A stretch of DNA of 64,000 bases from Vitrella brassicaformis (Eukaryota; Sar; Vitrellaceae), in assembly GCA_001179505.1 (NCBI GenBank), contig CDMY01000265.1, forward strand, positions 9,655 to 73,654. Reading direction: 5' to 3'. The first letter of the stretch is position 1; each line of letters begins with the position of its first letter. Both the position numbers and the translations under genes were made by a program. The notes beneath the pieces were generated by a model, which searched no databases, was not told where the DNA came from, and saw only the letters and a list, made by a program, of their open reading frames with translations. Of this stretch, positions 1-13,800 are shown in pieces.

Positions 1-781
1 GAGGGAGGGAGGGCGGGAGGGAGGAAGTGCGGGACGCAGCAGCAGCTAGATGAGTCGATGGGGAGGCGAACAAACACTCAGAAGCCTCAAAGGAACAGAG
101 GGGAGAGCGCGCCCCCGGGAGACGGGGCCGCAGTGCCACGCAGTTTGTCGTGACTTCCTTCGCTATTTTTTGTTCTTTCGTTGCTTTTCCCACACAACCG
201 TTCCTGGACCACCGAATCGTTCTCGCCCCGTTCAAGGATGCGATTCGAAGGATGCATCGCCCTCTTCATCTTTGGCTGGGATGTCACGTAGGCCACATGC
301 ACTTCACATATACATGTACATGCGTCCCCTCGCCGCTGTATGTGTGTCTCTCCCCGTCCGTCTCTGTTGTTTCTGCACAGCCCATTCCCCATCACCGTTC
401 ACGGTCTGCAAAGGGACCATGACAGAGGAGGGGAGATACTCGGCCCAGCACTGGCCAAATGCGCCACAGCGGCGCTTCGCCTGTGATCATCTCCTCTGTG
501 TGTGTGTGTGTACGCGTGTGTTCAGAGAGCAATCCATAGGCTGATCCGAGGACAATTCAAATAGCGAGGGTTTGAATTGTGGAGATCATTTCGATTGTGT
601 CCCTTTCATGCGTGGATGGATGCAGTCAGTCAGTCAGTCGGCTGAATCGGTCAGTCACAGACTCTCAGACATGATGGTGTGACATTGGTGTCTCTCTCTC
701 TCTCTCTGTCCGATGCACACTCGTCGATGGATCGACGATGATGAGATGGACACGTGATCAGGCGTCTGCAGTGCACACAGG
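1..781. other. No supported gene; low-complexity 5' flank
   Basis: The stretch opens with a GGGA-type tandem run (about 1-27) and holds short TGTG, CAGT and TCTC tracts (for example 623-641 and 690-707). A 164-codon reading frame at 50-544 exists but has no recognisable domain and runs through simple repeats, so I do not call it a gene. The region lies downstream of the MOLO1-like gene and could contain its 3' UTR. Confidence 0.5.
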
Positions 782-2538
782 TCATGACCAGGAAGAAAGA
801 CTCGTTGAATGTGTCTCGTGCGCTGACTGACCGAGCTCTTGCGGTCTGATGGTCCAGTTGGCGGTCAGGCCGACAGCCAGCCAGCCTCTGACGTCCTCAT
901 CCTGACAACACACACACATACCAACCAACCGACGGCCAATTTGCCGTCCATCCATCCACGAGTGCGTGCGTGAGACAGACGTACGGAGATCGACTGCGGG
1001 TACTCGTTCTGGAGCTTGCGGAGGTACAAGTCGACACACACGTTCTGGAGACACACAGCACACATCTCAATGCTGTGTGTCTCTGCAAAAGTGACTCACG
1101 TTGATGACGGATGCAGGGTTGGTGCGGATGGCGAACTCCATGGGGTCTGGGTCATTTGGATAGTCGAGCTGCCACTCGAAGAGGGCATCGGGGAAGTAGT
1201 TGACGCCCGGGAAGAGGGGGCCGGCGACTTGGGAGCCACCCACAGTCCTGATGGATGAACGGATGGATTACATGACGCATACACAGAGGATGGGTGTGTC
1301 GGCGTGTCACGTACAAGTCCTTGAGGGTCAGGGGACACAGGGTCGGATCGTATTGCCCAGCCCTGGCCATGTTCTGTATCTTGGTCAGCATGTCCTGACC
1401 ACACACACACACACACACACACACACGGCTGGGATGTGTGTATCTCTTTGTGTGGGTGGGTGGCACTTGAGCAGCGATATCATCAGGTTCGCTCCTGTGA
1501 CACACACACACACACACGAGAGGGTTTGTTTGTGTGATGTAGGGCCAACTTCTTGCTCTTGTACTTGTACCTTGTTTTGGGCACGCCGAGCGGAGTTGTC
1601 GTGACGAGAGTGCCGACGATGAGGAGCACGGCCACCAGCAGCAGCACCACGATGACCACCAGCTGCATCAGCGACCGAGGAGGCGCGTACCTGCACATCC
1701 ATGGCAACAACAGAGACATGGACATTTCCTGTGTGCTGTGCTGTCTTGTCTGTCTGAGCGTGTGTACTGACGGCGTTGTGAGGCGCTGTCCGATGAGGTT
1801 GACGGCGTTCTTGAGGCCCTCGCCGGTCGGCAAGTTGCTGAACCCAACTGATATCTGCCGCATGAGCTCTGTGTGTGCCATCCCGTAATGCAGAGCCGGT
1901 TCGACGCCCGACCTCCACTTCAGCGCCACCAGATTGTCTGAGTGAGTGAGAGAGACACACGCAGAGAGAGAGAGAGAGAGAGTCTGGTGGATGCGTCGAT
2001 GTGTGGGTGGTTCTTGTGCATGCGACCTTTCTTGGCGTAGACCTACATGTACATTCACATTAGCACAGATGAAGCTGTTTATCAGCTGCTTTTGCGTGAG
2101 TCTTCTTACGAGTATGGCTCCATCGTGGCACTCTTTGTGTCCGAGTCCCCATCGGCTGAGCAGCGCCGACGCCAAGTCGTCCACATCAACACCTGACGGC
2201 AACTCGCTGCATGACACGCACACAGAGACGCACATGATCGATGTGGCCAGAAAGAGACGTTAGCAAAAGAATGCAGGGAGAGCTGACTTGATGAGTGCGA
2301 CGCCGAGGTGGTAGTTTGCTTGGCCGTACTTGCCGCATTTGTGTCTGCTGTCCTGCCGGATGAAGAGCAGCATGTCCTCTACCTCGTCGGCCTCTCGACG
2401 GCTGATGATGCCGTCAGGGTCGCACAGCCAGCTGTGTGGAATGTGGCGGCGATTGCTGCACACACACGCACAGAGAAAGAGACACGCACAAAGAGAGAGA
2501 CACACGACGGTGAGTGAACGAATTTCACAAATGTTTCA

Positions 2539-2575
<37 letters not shown>

Positions 2576-2832
2576 TGTGTGTGTTCCTCACTCACTCACC
2601 AAATCACCGGGCTGTCGATGGGATTGGGGTAGTTGATGAGTGTCAGAGGTCGCGGCACCGGCACAGAGATGTCTTCACCAGGCAGAGGCACGCCAGGCAG
2701 CAGCGAGTGGGCAGCATACACAGGCCTGTGGCGCATGTAGTGAGGCGGCTCATTCTTGCCATCATAGGCCGACGCACACCACAGACACGCCGACAGCGCC
2801 ACCAGCAGCACACCCATCAGACGCACACACAT
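782..2832 (-). CDS. MOLO1/TPM-domain single-pass membrane protein
   Basis: The first exon (2600-2832) starts with ATG and a hydrophobic leader (MCVRLMGVLLVALSACLW), so the protein probably enters the secretory pathway. The next exons carry features typical of the MOLO1 branch of the TPM_phosphatase fold: a YPNP motif, SWLCDPDGIISRREADEV, a YHLGVALIKS strand, and RWGLGHKECHDGAIL. Exons read in phase at 2600-2832, 2288-2455, 2110-2206 and 2027-2042 (a 16-nt microexon coding VYAKK), then one from 1937 downwards. A transmembrane helix rich in Val/Leu follows (LVVIVVLLLVAVLLIVG, about 1600-1670), then a Lys-rich juxtamembrane segment and several short cytosolic-side exons ending in a stop at 782. 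In Caenorhabditis, MOLO-1 is an auxiliary subunit of acetylcholine receptors; plant TPM proteins act in thylakoids. The role here is unknown. The domain call is strong; the 3' exon boundaries are less certain. Confidence 0.75.
2027..2042 (-). other. 16-nt microexon in the MOLO1-like gene
   Basis: On the minus strand AG precedes GTCTACGCCAAGAAAG, which is followed by GT. Including it joins the flanking exons in phase (AIL-VYAKK-DNLVALKW) and completes the expected strand after the CHDGAIL motif of the TPM fold. Confidence 0.65.
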
Positions 2833-3163
2833 GGTCGGTGAGTCGTGTGAGGGCGCAGAAGGTGTGGTGGCGATCAATCACTGAGTCAACCAACGGTTTT
2901 CATTCATTCGTACACAGAGTTAGATGATTGACTGCTCGATCGCTCGATAGAGACATGCAGTGAAGTGACTGACACAGAAAAACCGCTCATCTCTCGACTG
3001 CGTCCAAAGAAACTCACTCACTCCCACCCGCCCACTCTGAGTCGCTCACTCCCACCATCCATCGATCCATCCACAAAACAGAAGTGAGTGCTAGCGCTAC
3101 ATACACACACAGACTCGGGATGCCCCACTACTTACTCTCTGCACATGAAGATGCACCTGTCTC
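2833..3163. other. Intergenic, upstream of the MOLO1-like gene
   Basis: This 331-bp spacer between two minus-strand genes holds no credible coding sequence. It contains CACTCAC and CCATC short repeats and presumably the promoter of the MOLO1-like gene plus the 3' UTR of the FTR gene. Confidence 0.5.
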
Positions 3164-4206
3164 CTACGCGCCGGCTGCAATCTGCTCGTTGATGAGTCTC
3201 TCGAGCTCTTCGGGCGCGATCTGCCTCTCCTGACCCGCAAAGGGGTTGTCGGGAGTCAAGAACAACATGCCTGCACAGCACAGACAATACACAACACACA
3301 TACAGCACAACACAACACAACACAACACACACGGTCGCACACACCCATTTGCACTGTGTGTGCATGTGAGTGCGTTTGTGTAGTCAGTCAGCTCACAGTG
3401 GCACTCTTTCCGTTCTTGCATGGGTACACACGGGCAGTTCCAGTAGGCCGTCTTGACCTCCAGCGCCCTGCACACACACAGACAGACAGACAGACAGACA
3501 GACAGCAGACACAGATGTATGCACCCACACTCATGCATTCATACAAGCCACCCATCATCCTTGGGCATCACTGACTGACTTGTCTTCATAGTGTCTGCAT
3601 GGGCACAGCGGGGCGCCGTAGTGCGTCTTGTGGTCGGCCAATCCCTTCAGCACCGTCGCCGTGATGGACAGATCTGCAACGCATGGATGCCAATCCAGCC
3701 ATCCCTCTATGTCTGTGTGCACGCCTCAGGCTCTGACTGACGTGCCTACCAGAGCAAAACCGGGTGTCGCTGACCCGCGCATACTGTTCTGAGAACTTGC
3801 GAATCGCCTCAAGATTCTTGCGGCTGATCTCCTGCACACACAGACAAGCAGCAGCAAGGACACATTAATTCACACAGATCTGAGTGAGTGACTGACTAGC
3901 CATCCACACACCACCGAGCAGGCAGACACGCGCACTCATTCATACCTGTGCATTGACGTCCTCTTCCTTGGCTGGCGCCATTCGCATGGCCGAGGATGGC
4001 CTCAGCCTGCTGCGCAAGAGAGGGACCGATGACTGCACGAAAGCTGCTGCACCACACACACACACCCCTACCTGTGTTGCAGGCACAAATGTGACTGATG
4101 GCAATTCCAGAATCATGCCTGCGTGTGGTCTCCGTGTGGGCGCCAGCAGGGCATCGCCACGTGAGCACACCATGACGCACGAGACAACCAGCAGACACCA
4201 CTTCAT
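3164..4206 (-). CDS. ftrB: Ferredoxin-thioredoxin reductase catalytic (beta) chain, plastid-targeted
   Basis: This iron-sulfur subunit passes electrons from photosynthetic ferredoxin to thioredoxin disulfides. The mature part spans exons at about 3753-3834, 3585-3675, 3395-3469 and 3164-3272. It reads EISRKNLEAIRKFSEQYA, RFCS, GAPLCPCRHYEDK, YWNCPCVPMQERKECH, then CMLFLTPDNPFAGQ. All seven conserved cysteines of the family are present (one in FCS, then CPC, CPC and CHC), which supply the 4Fe-4S ligands and the redox disulfide. The ATG at 4206 opens a signal peptide (MKWCLLVVSCVMVCSRG) followed by a basic, Ser-rich transit-like stretch (about 3951-4034), the bipartite leader expected for a complex plastid. 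The gene is divergent from the SerRS gene, with 160 bp between start codons. Its presence indicates a photosynthetic host. Confidence 0.93.
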
Positions 4207-4366
4207 GACCTGAAGGGCCGCCGCAAAAAAAATAATGCAGACACAGCAGTGTGTCGCTCACGGTTCCTCCATGCACTCTGCTTACCGTTGTTCGTCTTCC
4301 TCTCTCACAGCCGCTCAGATCTGCGAGCTAAGCTCGCAATGAGGACCTACCGAAATCGCGCGCCGA
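4207..4366. promoter_or_regulatory. Divergent FTR/SerRS intergenic region with a 17-bp palindrome
   Basis: Only 160 bp separate the ATGs of two probably plastid-targeted proteins. The segment contains a perfect palindrome at 4322-4338 (TGCGAGCT-A-AGCTCGCA), whose right end lies 28 bp before the SerRS ATG, and an A-rich run near 4224-4234. A shared promoter is inferred. Confidence 0.45.
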
Positions 4367-7483
<3,117 letters not shown>

Positions 7484-7689
7484 ATGAATGATCCGTGCCA
7501 TCGATGGATGCCTTTGGGGTGGTGGCTATGCCTGGAATCAATGTGTGTGCATGTACCTACCTACCTACCTACGACACCGACTTGTATAGCCGTGTGTGGG
7601 TGGTGTGGTCTGGTGTGGTGTACAGTGTGTCTCTGCCTGCGTTCACGCCCATCCGTCTGTCTGGGACAGAACATAAGGATCTAAAGCTG

Positions 7690-9008
7690 CTACTGATCGG
7701 TCACCCACGTATCACCTCGTGTGGGTTGTTCTCTGAACACACACACACGCACGCACGCACGCACGAGAGAGAGAGAAAACGAGATGCACTGAGAACAATA
7801 CACGTGGACCAGCTGCTGTCTGCCCTCACGTGTGAAGGCCTTCATCATGTCTCGCTTCATCTTCTCCGCTGCGTCATCGGCTTCGCCCATCGGACCAGCA
7901 TTGGCAAAGCCGACAAAGAACAGCCGCGGCCTCACACGCATGACGTTTGTGAGCATGTGGTGGTTGCACTCGAACGCCGCGCCGTTCTTGTGCGCCAGCA
8001 GCTGGCTGAAAAGGTCCCGCCACGTCACGCCTCTTCTGGCGTGCGTCGCCTTGATGAAGACGCTCGTGCTTGGGTCCGCAGCAAGTGTCTCCCATGTCAC
8101 CCTCTTGTGCTGATGTGTAGAAGAAACAGAGGCCCTTCCATTCCATCAAACACCCACCCGTTCCCACCTGTCTATGGCCCCGCTGCTTACCGGCGAGTCC
8201 GGGCTCAAGGCAAGCTCGTAGTTTTTGCTGCGTACATTAAGGAAGGCCTCAACGGGCTCCATTCCGTCTTTGGTCAAGTCGTATGCGGCATAACAATAGC
8301 ACAGGCGGGTTCGGTGCACCACAATGGAAGGATGGCGGCTCACCAACTGCGTTCACTCATGCCATGAACACATACGAGCTGAGCTCAGGACACCAGTGGA
8401 AAAGTGCATGCAGCCGAATGGAACACGTATACGTACCTTGTCAGGGTTGATGCCGCTCTCCTTGCCCCATTCGTCGACGTTCATAAGGTCAGGAAAGTAG
8501 TTGACAACGGCCGCCTTGATCTCGCCCCCCGAACAGGACCTGGACAGCTCATCGAGTGACTCAATCAGCTCCTCTCGATTGGCTGCCGCAGCCTTGCAAT
8601 ATTTCTTGTGCCGCTTCCAGGCGGCCCTCTGGCACTCCTGCATACAAGCCACATCAGGAGACGGCCAGACCCGTCAGAATGTGCACGTCTGCAATTTTTG
8701 TCTTGTTGCCGTCTCACAGGTGAGCAGAAGAAGATCTCTAAGCAGCCCCGACATCTGCCCAGCTTCACGCCAGGCTCAGAATCCTCCTTTCGACACTGCC
8801 AGCAGGCCCGTGGCAAGATCAACTGGCACAATTTATCGGAGCATGTCCGCCACAGATGTTTACTCAAGCCATAGCTCGGGGTGCTGGTTCGCATGTACAC
8901 AGAACCAGCGGCGCTGTTCTTGTGGTACACGGTGGAACATGGCGGTCCTCCGTAGATCCTTTTTCTCCTCTTGCGCGCCAAGCTCGCAGACGCAACTTGA
9001 GATCGCAT
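7690..9008 (-). CDS. MYND zinc-finger protein
   Basis: The first exon (from ATG 9008) is basic and then gives CWQCRKEDSEPG, RCRGCLEIFFCSP. Splicing in phase to the next exon (about 8443-8641) adds ECQRAAWKRHKKYC, completing a MYND finger with paired CxxC ligands and the closing HxxxC. Later exons carry a Ser-rich acidic helix (ELIESLDELSRSC), PSIVVHRTRLCYCYAAYDL (about 8188-8360), and a C-terminal block with VTWRDLFSQLLAHKNGAA and VRPRLFFVGFANAG (about 7690-8120). MYND fingers bind proline-rich partners, commonly in transcriptional repressors and SET-domain proteins, but no SET domain is visible here. The final exon may end earlier than 7690. It is divergent from the DIX gene. Confidence 0.75.
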
Positions 9009-9168
9009 TTTCCGCTTTTGTTGTGGGCGACGGACAGCGCCTAACCATCCCCAGATCTGCGTCCACTCGACTGCGGTGTCGTGGGAAGAGGAGGCTGTGC
9101 GTGCCGGCCCGCCTCTCTCGATTGGCCTCTCTGGAGGAGGCCATCTCGCACTGGAGATAAGGACAGAG
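9009..9168. promoter_or_regulatory. Divergent MYND/DIX intergenic region
   Basis: 160 bp between the two start codons; an AGATCTGCG element lies at about 9052. A related TGCGAGCT core occurs just inside the MYND coding region (8981-8988, inverted). A shared promoter is inferred only. Confidence 0.35.
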
Positions 9169-10298
9169 ATGTCGCGTGCGTCCGAGCCGAGGAGTCAGGG
9201 TCAGCTGCCAACACTGATTCACTACCACTTGCCTGGCGACAAGGACGACCCCGACCATCCCAATGCCTTCCCCATCCTCAAGAGCCCGGAGGAGATCAAA
9301 CTCAAGGACGTCAAGCAGAAGTTCCCGCTTCCTGGAGTGTACCACTTCAGGTAGGTACGCACTGATGCGTGGCGACTGAGGCAGCAAAGAGATGGTTTGT
9401 TTGCTCACGGTGACTGTGCGGCTGGTGTGGCTGGTTGTGTGTCCGTCTCTGCGTGGTGGTTGTGTGTGATAGGTTCAAATATCGTCAGGAGTCATCGTTT
9501 GTGTGGATTGATGTGACAAATGATGACTCGAGAGTGCCCATGTTCAACCAGAAAGTCGTCGCAAAGGTACAGACGGACCAGACGCACCTGACACACCCCG
9601 CCGACACGACACGTGTGTTGCTCTCCATCGCATGGTCCTTTCTGTCCGACCAGGTGCTGCGGATATCATGGCACTCCGACAAGGACCACCCCGGCAAGAA
9701 GCGCCCCGACAGCATCATCGCCCCCAAGGCCTCATCGTTCGCCGCCCCTCACCCCTCCCCACCCCCCACCTCCCACGCCACAGCAAACACCACAACCATC
9801 GGCAGCCACGCACCGCAACAGGCAGACACGTCCACAGGCACCACTGGCGGACACAGAGACGAGCGGAGCGACGCGGGCGGGCCGTCGCGGCCGGCTAACC
9901 TGGGGCCGGCAATGTCCAACGAGAACCTGATTGGTCTTGACATGGGTGGCGGTGGCGGTGCGGGTGCAGGCAGCGGGGGAAACCAGGCGGACATGCTGAT
10001 TTTTGACACGGCACCCGCAAGTGGCGCAAACAAAGGTAGGTAGATGGGCGGGCAACACAGGGAGGGCTTTCACAATGACCGACCAATGGGAGGAAACCAT
10101 GTGTGATGTGTGTGCGTGTGTGTGCGTTCAGCGTCTGGCGGTGTGCCGCGGACTCCCTCTCCCCAGCCGTCTCCCCAGCCCAAACCCACCCCCGGCAAAC
10201 ACGATGACTTCGATATGTTCTTCGGTCAGCCACATTACATTAGCACTGAACACAACCCCACACACAAACACAAGGCTGGAGGTGCAGTGAGCGCGTGA
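9169..10298 (+). CDS. DIX-domain protein with disordered C-terminal tail
   Basis: Exons 9169-9350, about 9473-9566, 9654-10035 and 10132 onward join in phase. The N-terminal 90 or so residues align with a DIX domain: LIHYHLPGD, EEIKLKDVKQKFPLPGVYHF, FVWIDVTNDDSRVPMFNQKV, VAKVLRISW. The order beta strand, helix, FF/FR strand, D-D-x-R-x-P and closing strand matches Dishevelled and Axin DIX modules, which self-polymerise head to tail. The rest is low-complexity: Pro/Thr/Ala-rich, then NLIGLDMGGGGGAGAG, and a final acidic DDFDMFFG. Two endings are possible: reading on to TGA 10296-10298, or splicing at a GTCAGC donor (about 10226) to a short last exon near 10341. The protein may assemble signalling or cytoskeletal scaffolds; no function is shown. 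Confidence 0.8.
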
Positions 10299-10865
10299 TG
10301 CGATGCCCGTCGATGGATGGATGGGTGTGGGCGTGTACAGGACGGTGAACTAGGGCCATCCCCTCTCACTCCTCTCTGTGCCATGAAGCAATTGCTCATC
10401 GTCACATGGGCCTGTCAGCGGATACGACAACAGGCTTCTCTGCCGCACTACACAGACACAGCACGGCCCTTGACGCTCGTGAGAGCGGTTACGGATGATA
10501 AGCGGCCTGTACTGACGTGAGTGAGCTCTCTGGATGGATGGATGCGTGGCGTGTGACACACAACTTGTTTGTTCCTCTGCCTGCCAACACCTGGCCAACT
10601 CACGATGTGATGCGATGAGTCTCATCCCGCGTTCTCCCCGGCTTACAGCAGAGGCGGTCCTTCTGACGCTCACAAGGACCCGCCACAAAGCTCCGCAACA
10701 CAAAGCTCCGCTCCCCGCGCCAATTCTCGGCGATCGCCCTTCCGGGGAAACGAAACGCACGAACGAGAAATCCGTCGAAGATGTTTGAGATTGGCTATCA
10801 GCTTCATTATCTGCTCCATTCTCACCGTGTTGGCGTGAGTCTACCATCAGTTGACAGCCTCGACC
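10299..10865. other. Intergenic spacer between the DIX and NELF-B-like genes
   Basis: 567 bp with no recognisable coding exon. It should hold the 3' UTR of the DIX gene and the promoter and 5' UTR of the NELF-B-like gene. Short GGAT repeats occur near 10312-10324 and 10532-10544. Confidence 0.45.
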
Positions 10866-13800
10866 ATGGATGAAGGCAAGGAGTCACTCAAGGAGGACAT
10901 CCAAAACGGTGAGGGTGCCAACAAGGGGACAAGAGGAGCCACGGACGGCTGCTTGTATTCCTCCGCACCATCTCTGTGTGTTGTTGTCAGCATCGAGTGT
11001 GGATGACCTGCTGAGGGCCTTGCAGTCCTGGGGCCCTCAGCAAGCGATAGATGAGGTACGGCAGACGCCCCTCGCGCACACAACGGACCAAGAGATGACT
11101 GACACACCAGTGCAGGCAGATCACCCACAAGATGCGTCTCTCTCTCTCTCTCTCTGTGTGTGTGTCTGTCTGTCTGTGTCTGTATCAGAGTCTTCAGCCA
11201 GCAGCGTTGCTGCTCGACGAGCTGGGCATCGACCGCCACGAGCAGTACAAGGACGTTTTCCAGCGGCTGCAGCAGGAGTTTGCCCAGCGGTCGCACCGCA
11301 TGACCACATCCAGAGACCGAACCCAGCAGTCCGAGCGGTTCCTCAGGCAGCCCTTCCCGTCATCCAGCAGCAGCCGGGAGATCTCCACGTCTGCACCAGT
11401 GGACCGCTTCGCGATGGACAGGGGGCAAAAGGATGGCGTGGCGCTAACGGCGGCCTGGCCGGCGCGACAAAGCGAAGAGAATGACGCCAAGTGGGAGCGA
11501 GGGGTCGGGTGTGTTGTGTGTGGTCTCTCCCCCCCACGCATGAGTAGTGTGTTATGTCACACAGGATGTTGGCGGTGCTTCGTGAGTCACTGCCGTTCAT
11601 CGGCGACCATCACCTGAAGAGCGTGCCGCTCAAGCTGTTAGAGGCCCTACCGGTGCTGCCCCCTGACGTCTTGGAGGGATGTGCAGACAGACTTAGGGAA
11701 GCCAACAACAAGGTAAACAAGTGGTTGTAAGCGGACACACCTGCTTGCAATCGACCTACCTGCTGTGTGTGTCCAATCGCGATTCTTTCGTCAGGCTGTG
11801 TTTCCGACGTCGGTGACGCGCCAGGTGTGGGCGTCGTGTCCTGAGCTGTTTGAGAGTGCTCTGGGGCCACGGGTGGAGAAGCTCATCAAACACCTCCACG
11901 AGGACGCCGCCTCCTCGCCAATCGACCGATCGCAAGACCGCACCGCATGGTATGGTCAGCCGAATCAGACAGATCACACACATAGGGGACGGGAGAGAAG
12001 GGAAGGGAAGGAAAGGCTTGCTGTTGTCATGCTCCCTGTGGTGGTGTGGTTGGTTCAGGCGCAAGTCACTTCCGGAGCTGAAAGAGATTGTTGAGATGAT
12101 CGGCGAGTAAGACCACACACACATACCGTTTTTTGCACGCACTGCTGTGGTCCGTGGTGTGTGTGTGTCTGGTCAGCCGGGTTGAGTTGTATGACATGTG
12201 TGTCGCGATGCTGCTCCGCAGCTTCTGCCACTCAGCCACGCGCCAGCCAACCAGCGCCTCTGAGCCGCACAAGCACCACCACCATCGTCACCACCACGGC
12301 CACCATCACCACCACCACCACCACGCATCATCATCATCGCACAAGAGGAAAGAGCGGCACAGCGGCAAGCACCTCTCCCCGCCACTGCCGCCATTCCCCC
12401 AGCTCAAGTCGAGCGGCGACAATGATGACGTCGTCATGATGGACGGGCGGTCGCCGAGGTCCCGCAAGCGGAAGGCGCCGTCATCGCACCAGCCCTTTGT
12501 GTCGAGCGCGTTCTCGAGGCCGGAGCCATACCTCAGGTTGGCGGATGATGGAGGATGGTATGGTAAAGCGGGGGAGGGATGTCTGTCTGTGTGGTGTCTG
12601 TCGGTGTGTGGCATTTATTTCAATGTGCAGCACTGTTAGGAATCTTCTGGTGTTGGCTCTCCACGATGCCCACGCTCACAAGAGGGGAACGGCGTCACTC
12701 GATCTGCAGGGTGAGGATGCACCACACCACACCACACCACACCACACCACACACTTGTACTTGAGGCATCTTGTCTTTCTGCTGCAATGTCCATCCATCT
12801 ATCCATCCGTCCATCCAGCTGCCGAGCCTCTGTTCGACCTCATATGGCAGCTTGAAGCAATTAGGTAGGCGTGAAGACTGGCACGCAGCCGAGCGTGCCT
12901 CACCTGCCCAATTTTTCGTTGGCTGGCTTTGGCTCAGGAATCGCACCTTGACGGCCAAGGGAGAGGGAGGGCTGCAACACTGCCTGGCAAACACCAAAAC
13001 AGAGGTGGGAGCTGACCTGCACTGCAGCATGGAATGGAAGACACTTACTTGTGTGTGAGTGAGTGCAATCCAATCCAATCGCCCGCCCGTACATGTCTGT
13101 CATGTGTTCAGGATCCGACGGTGGTGTTTGACGTGAGTTTCATCCTTGCTGACCCGCACCAGCTTATCAGCCTCATCAACGAACTCGAGAGGGACGGAGC
13201 ATGGGAGATGCAATCACTCGCGGTGAGAGGAGAAAGGCAGAGAATACAGCATGACCCCGCAAAGCCAATGGGTGGTGTCTCGTCTGATGGGGTGTGCAGG
13301 ATTCATCTTCCAAGGAAGGGGCGCACTCCAAGTCCGTTATCCTACAGCTGTTCGCGCTTGGTAGGCAGGGCAGGCATCGACGACCCCACACACACAGACA
13401 CCACATCTGTATTGTATGTATGGTCATGTGACGTCATGTCCGTCTGCTGCCTGTCTGTCTGTCTGTCTCTCTGTCTCTCTGTGTACACACAGGTTTGATG
13501 TGCGTGCCGATCTACCACAAGAATCAGTCTGAGATCACCTCTTCCCTTCGCCCCCACCAGCACCGGCCCAAGCCCGTCGTCCGGTCGGCCAAAGACGTCT
13601 GGGCCGGCAACCACAGCCACGCCAGCCACACCAGCCACGGCAGCCACCCCACGTCACCCCGGAAGCGAGAAAGACGGCACGCTGTGAGTCTGCTGCAGTG
13701 CGTGAGCTACCCCATGGAGGACATACCCATGTACGTCGCCCCGCCTCCCGCCACCACCACCAGGCGGGCCAGGGGCGACACGCGCACTGATACCGACGTC

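Noticed and set aside
50-544. 164-codon open frame on the plus strand
   Set aside because: It has no recognisable motif, a TG-repeat-derived Cys/Val end, and unlike real genes here it shows no supporting exon chain.
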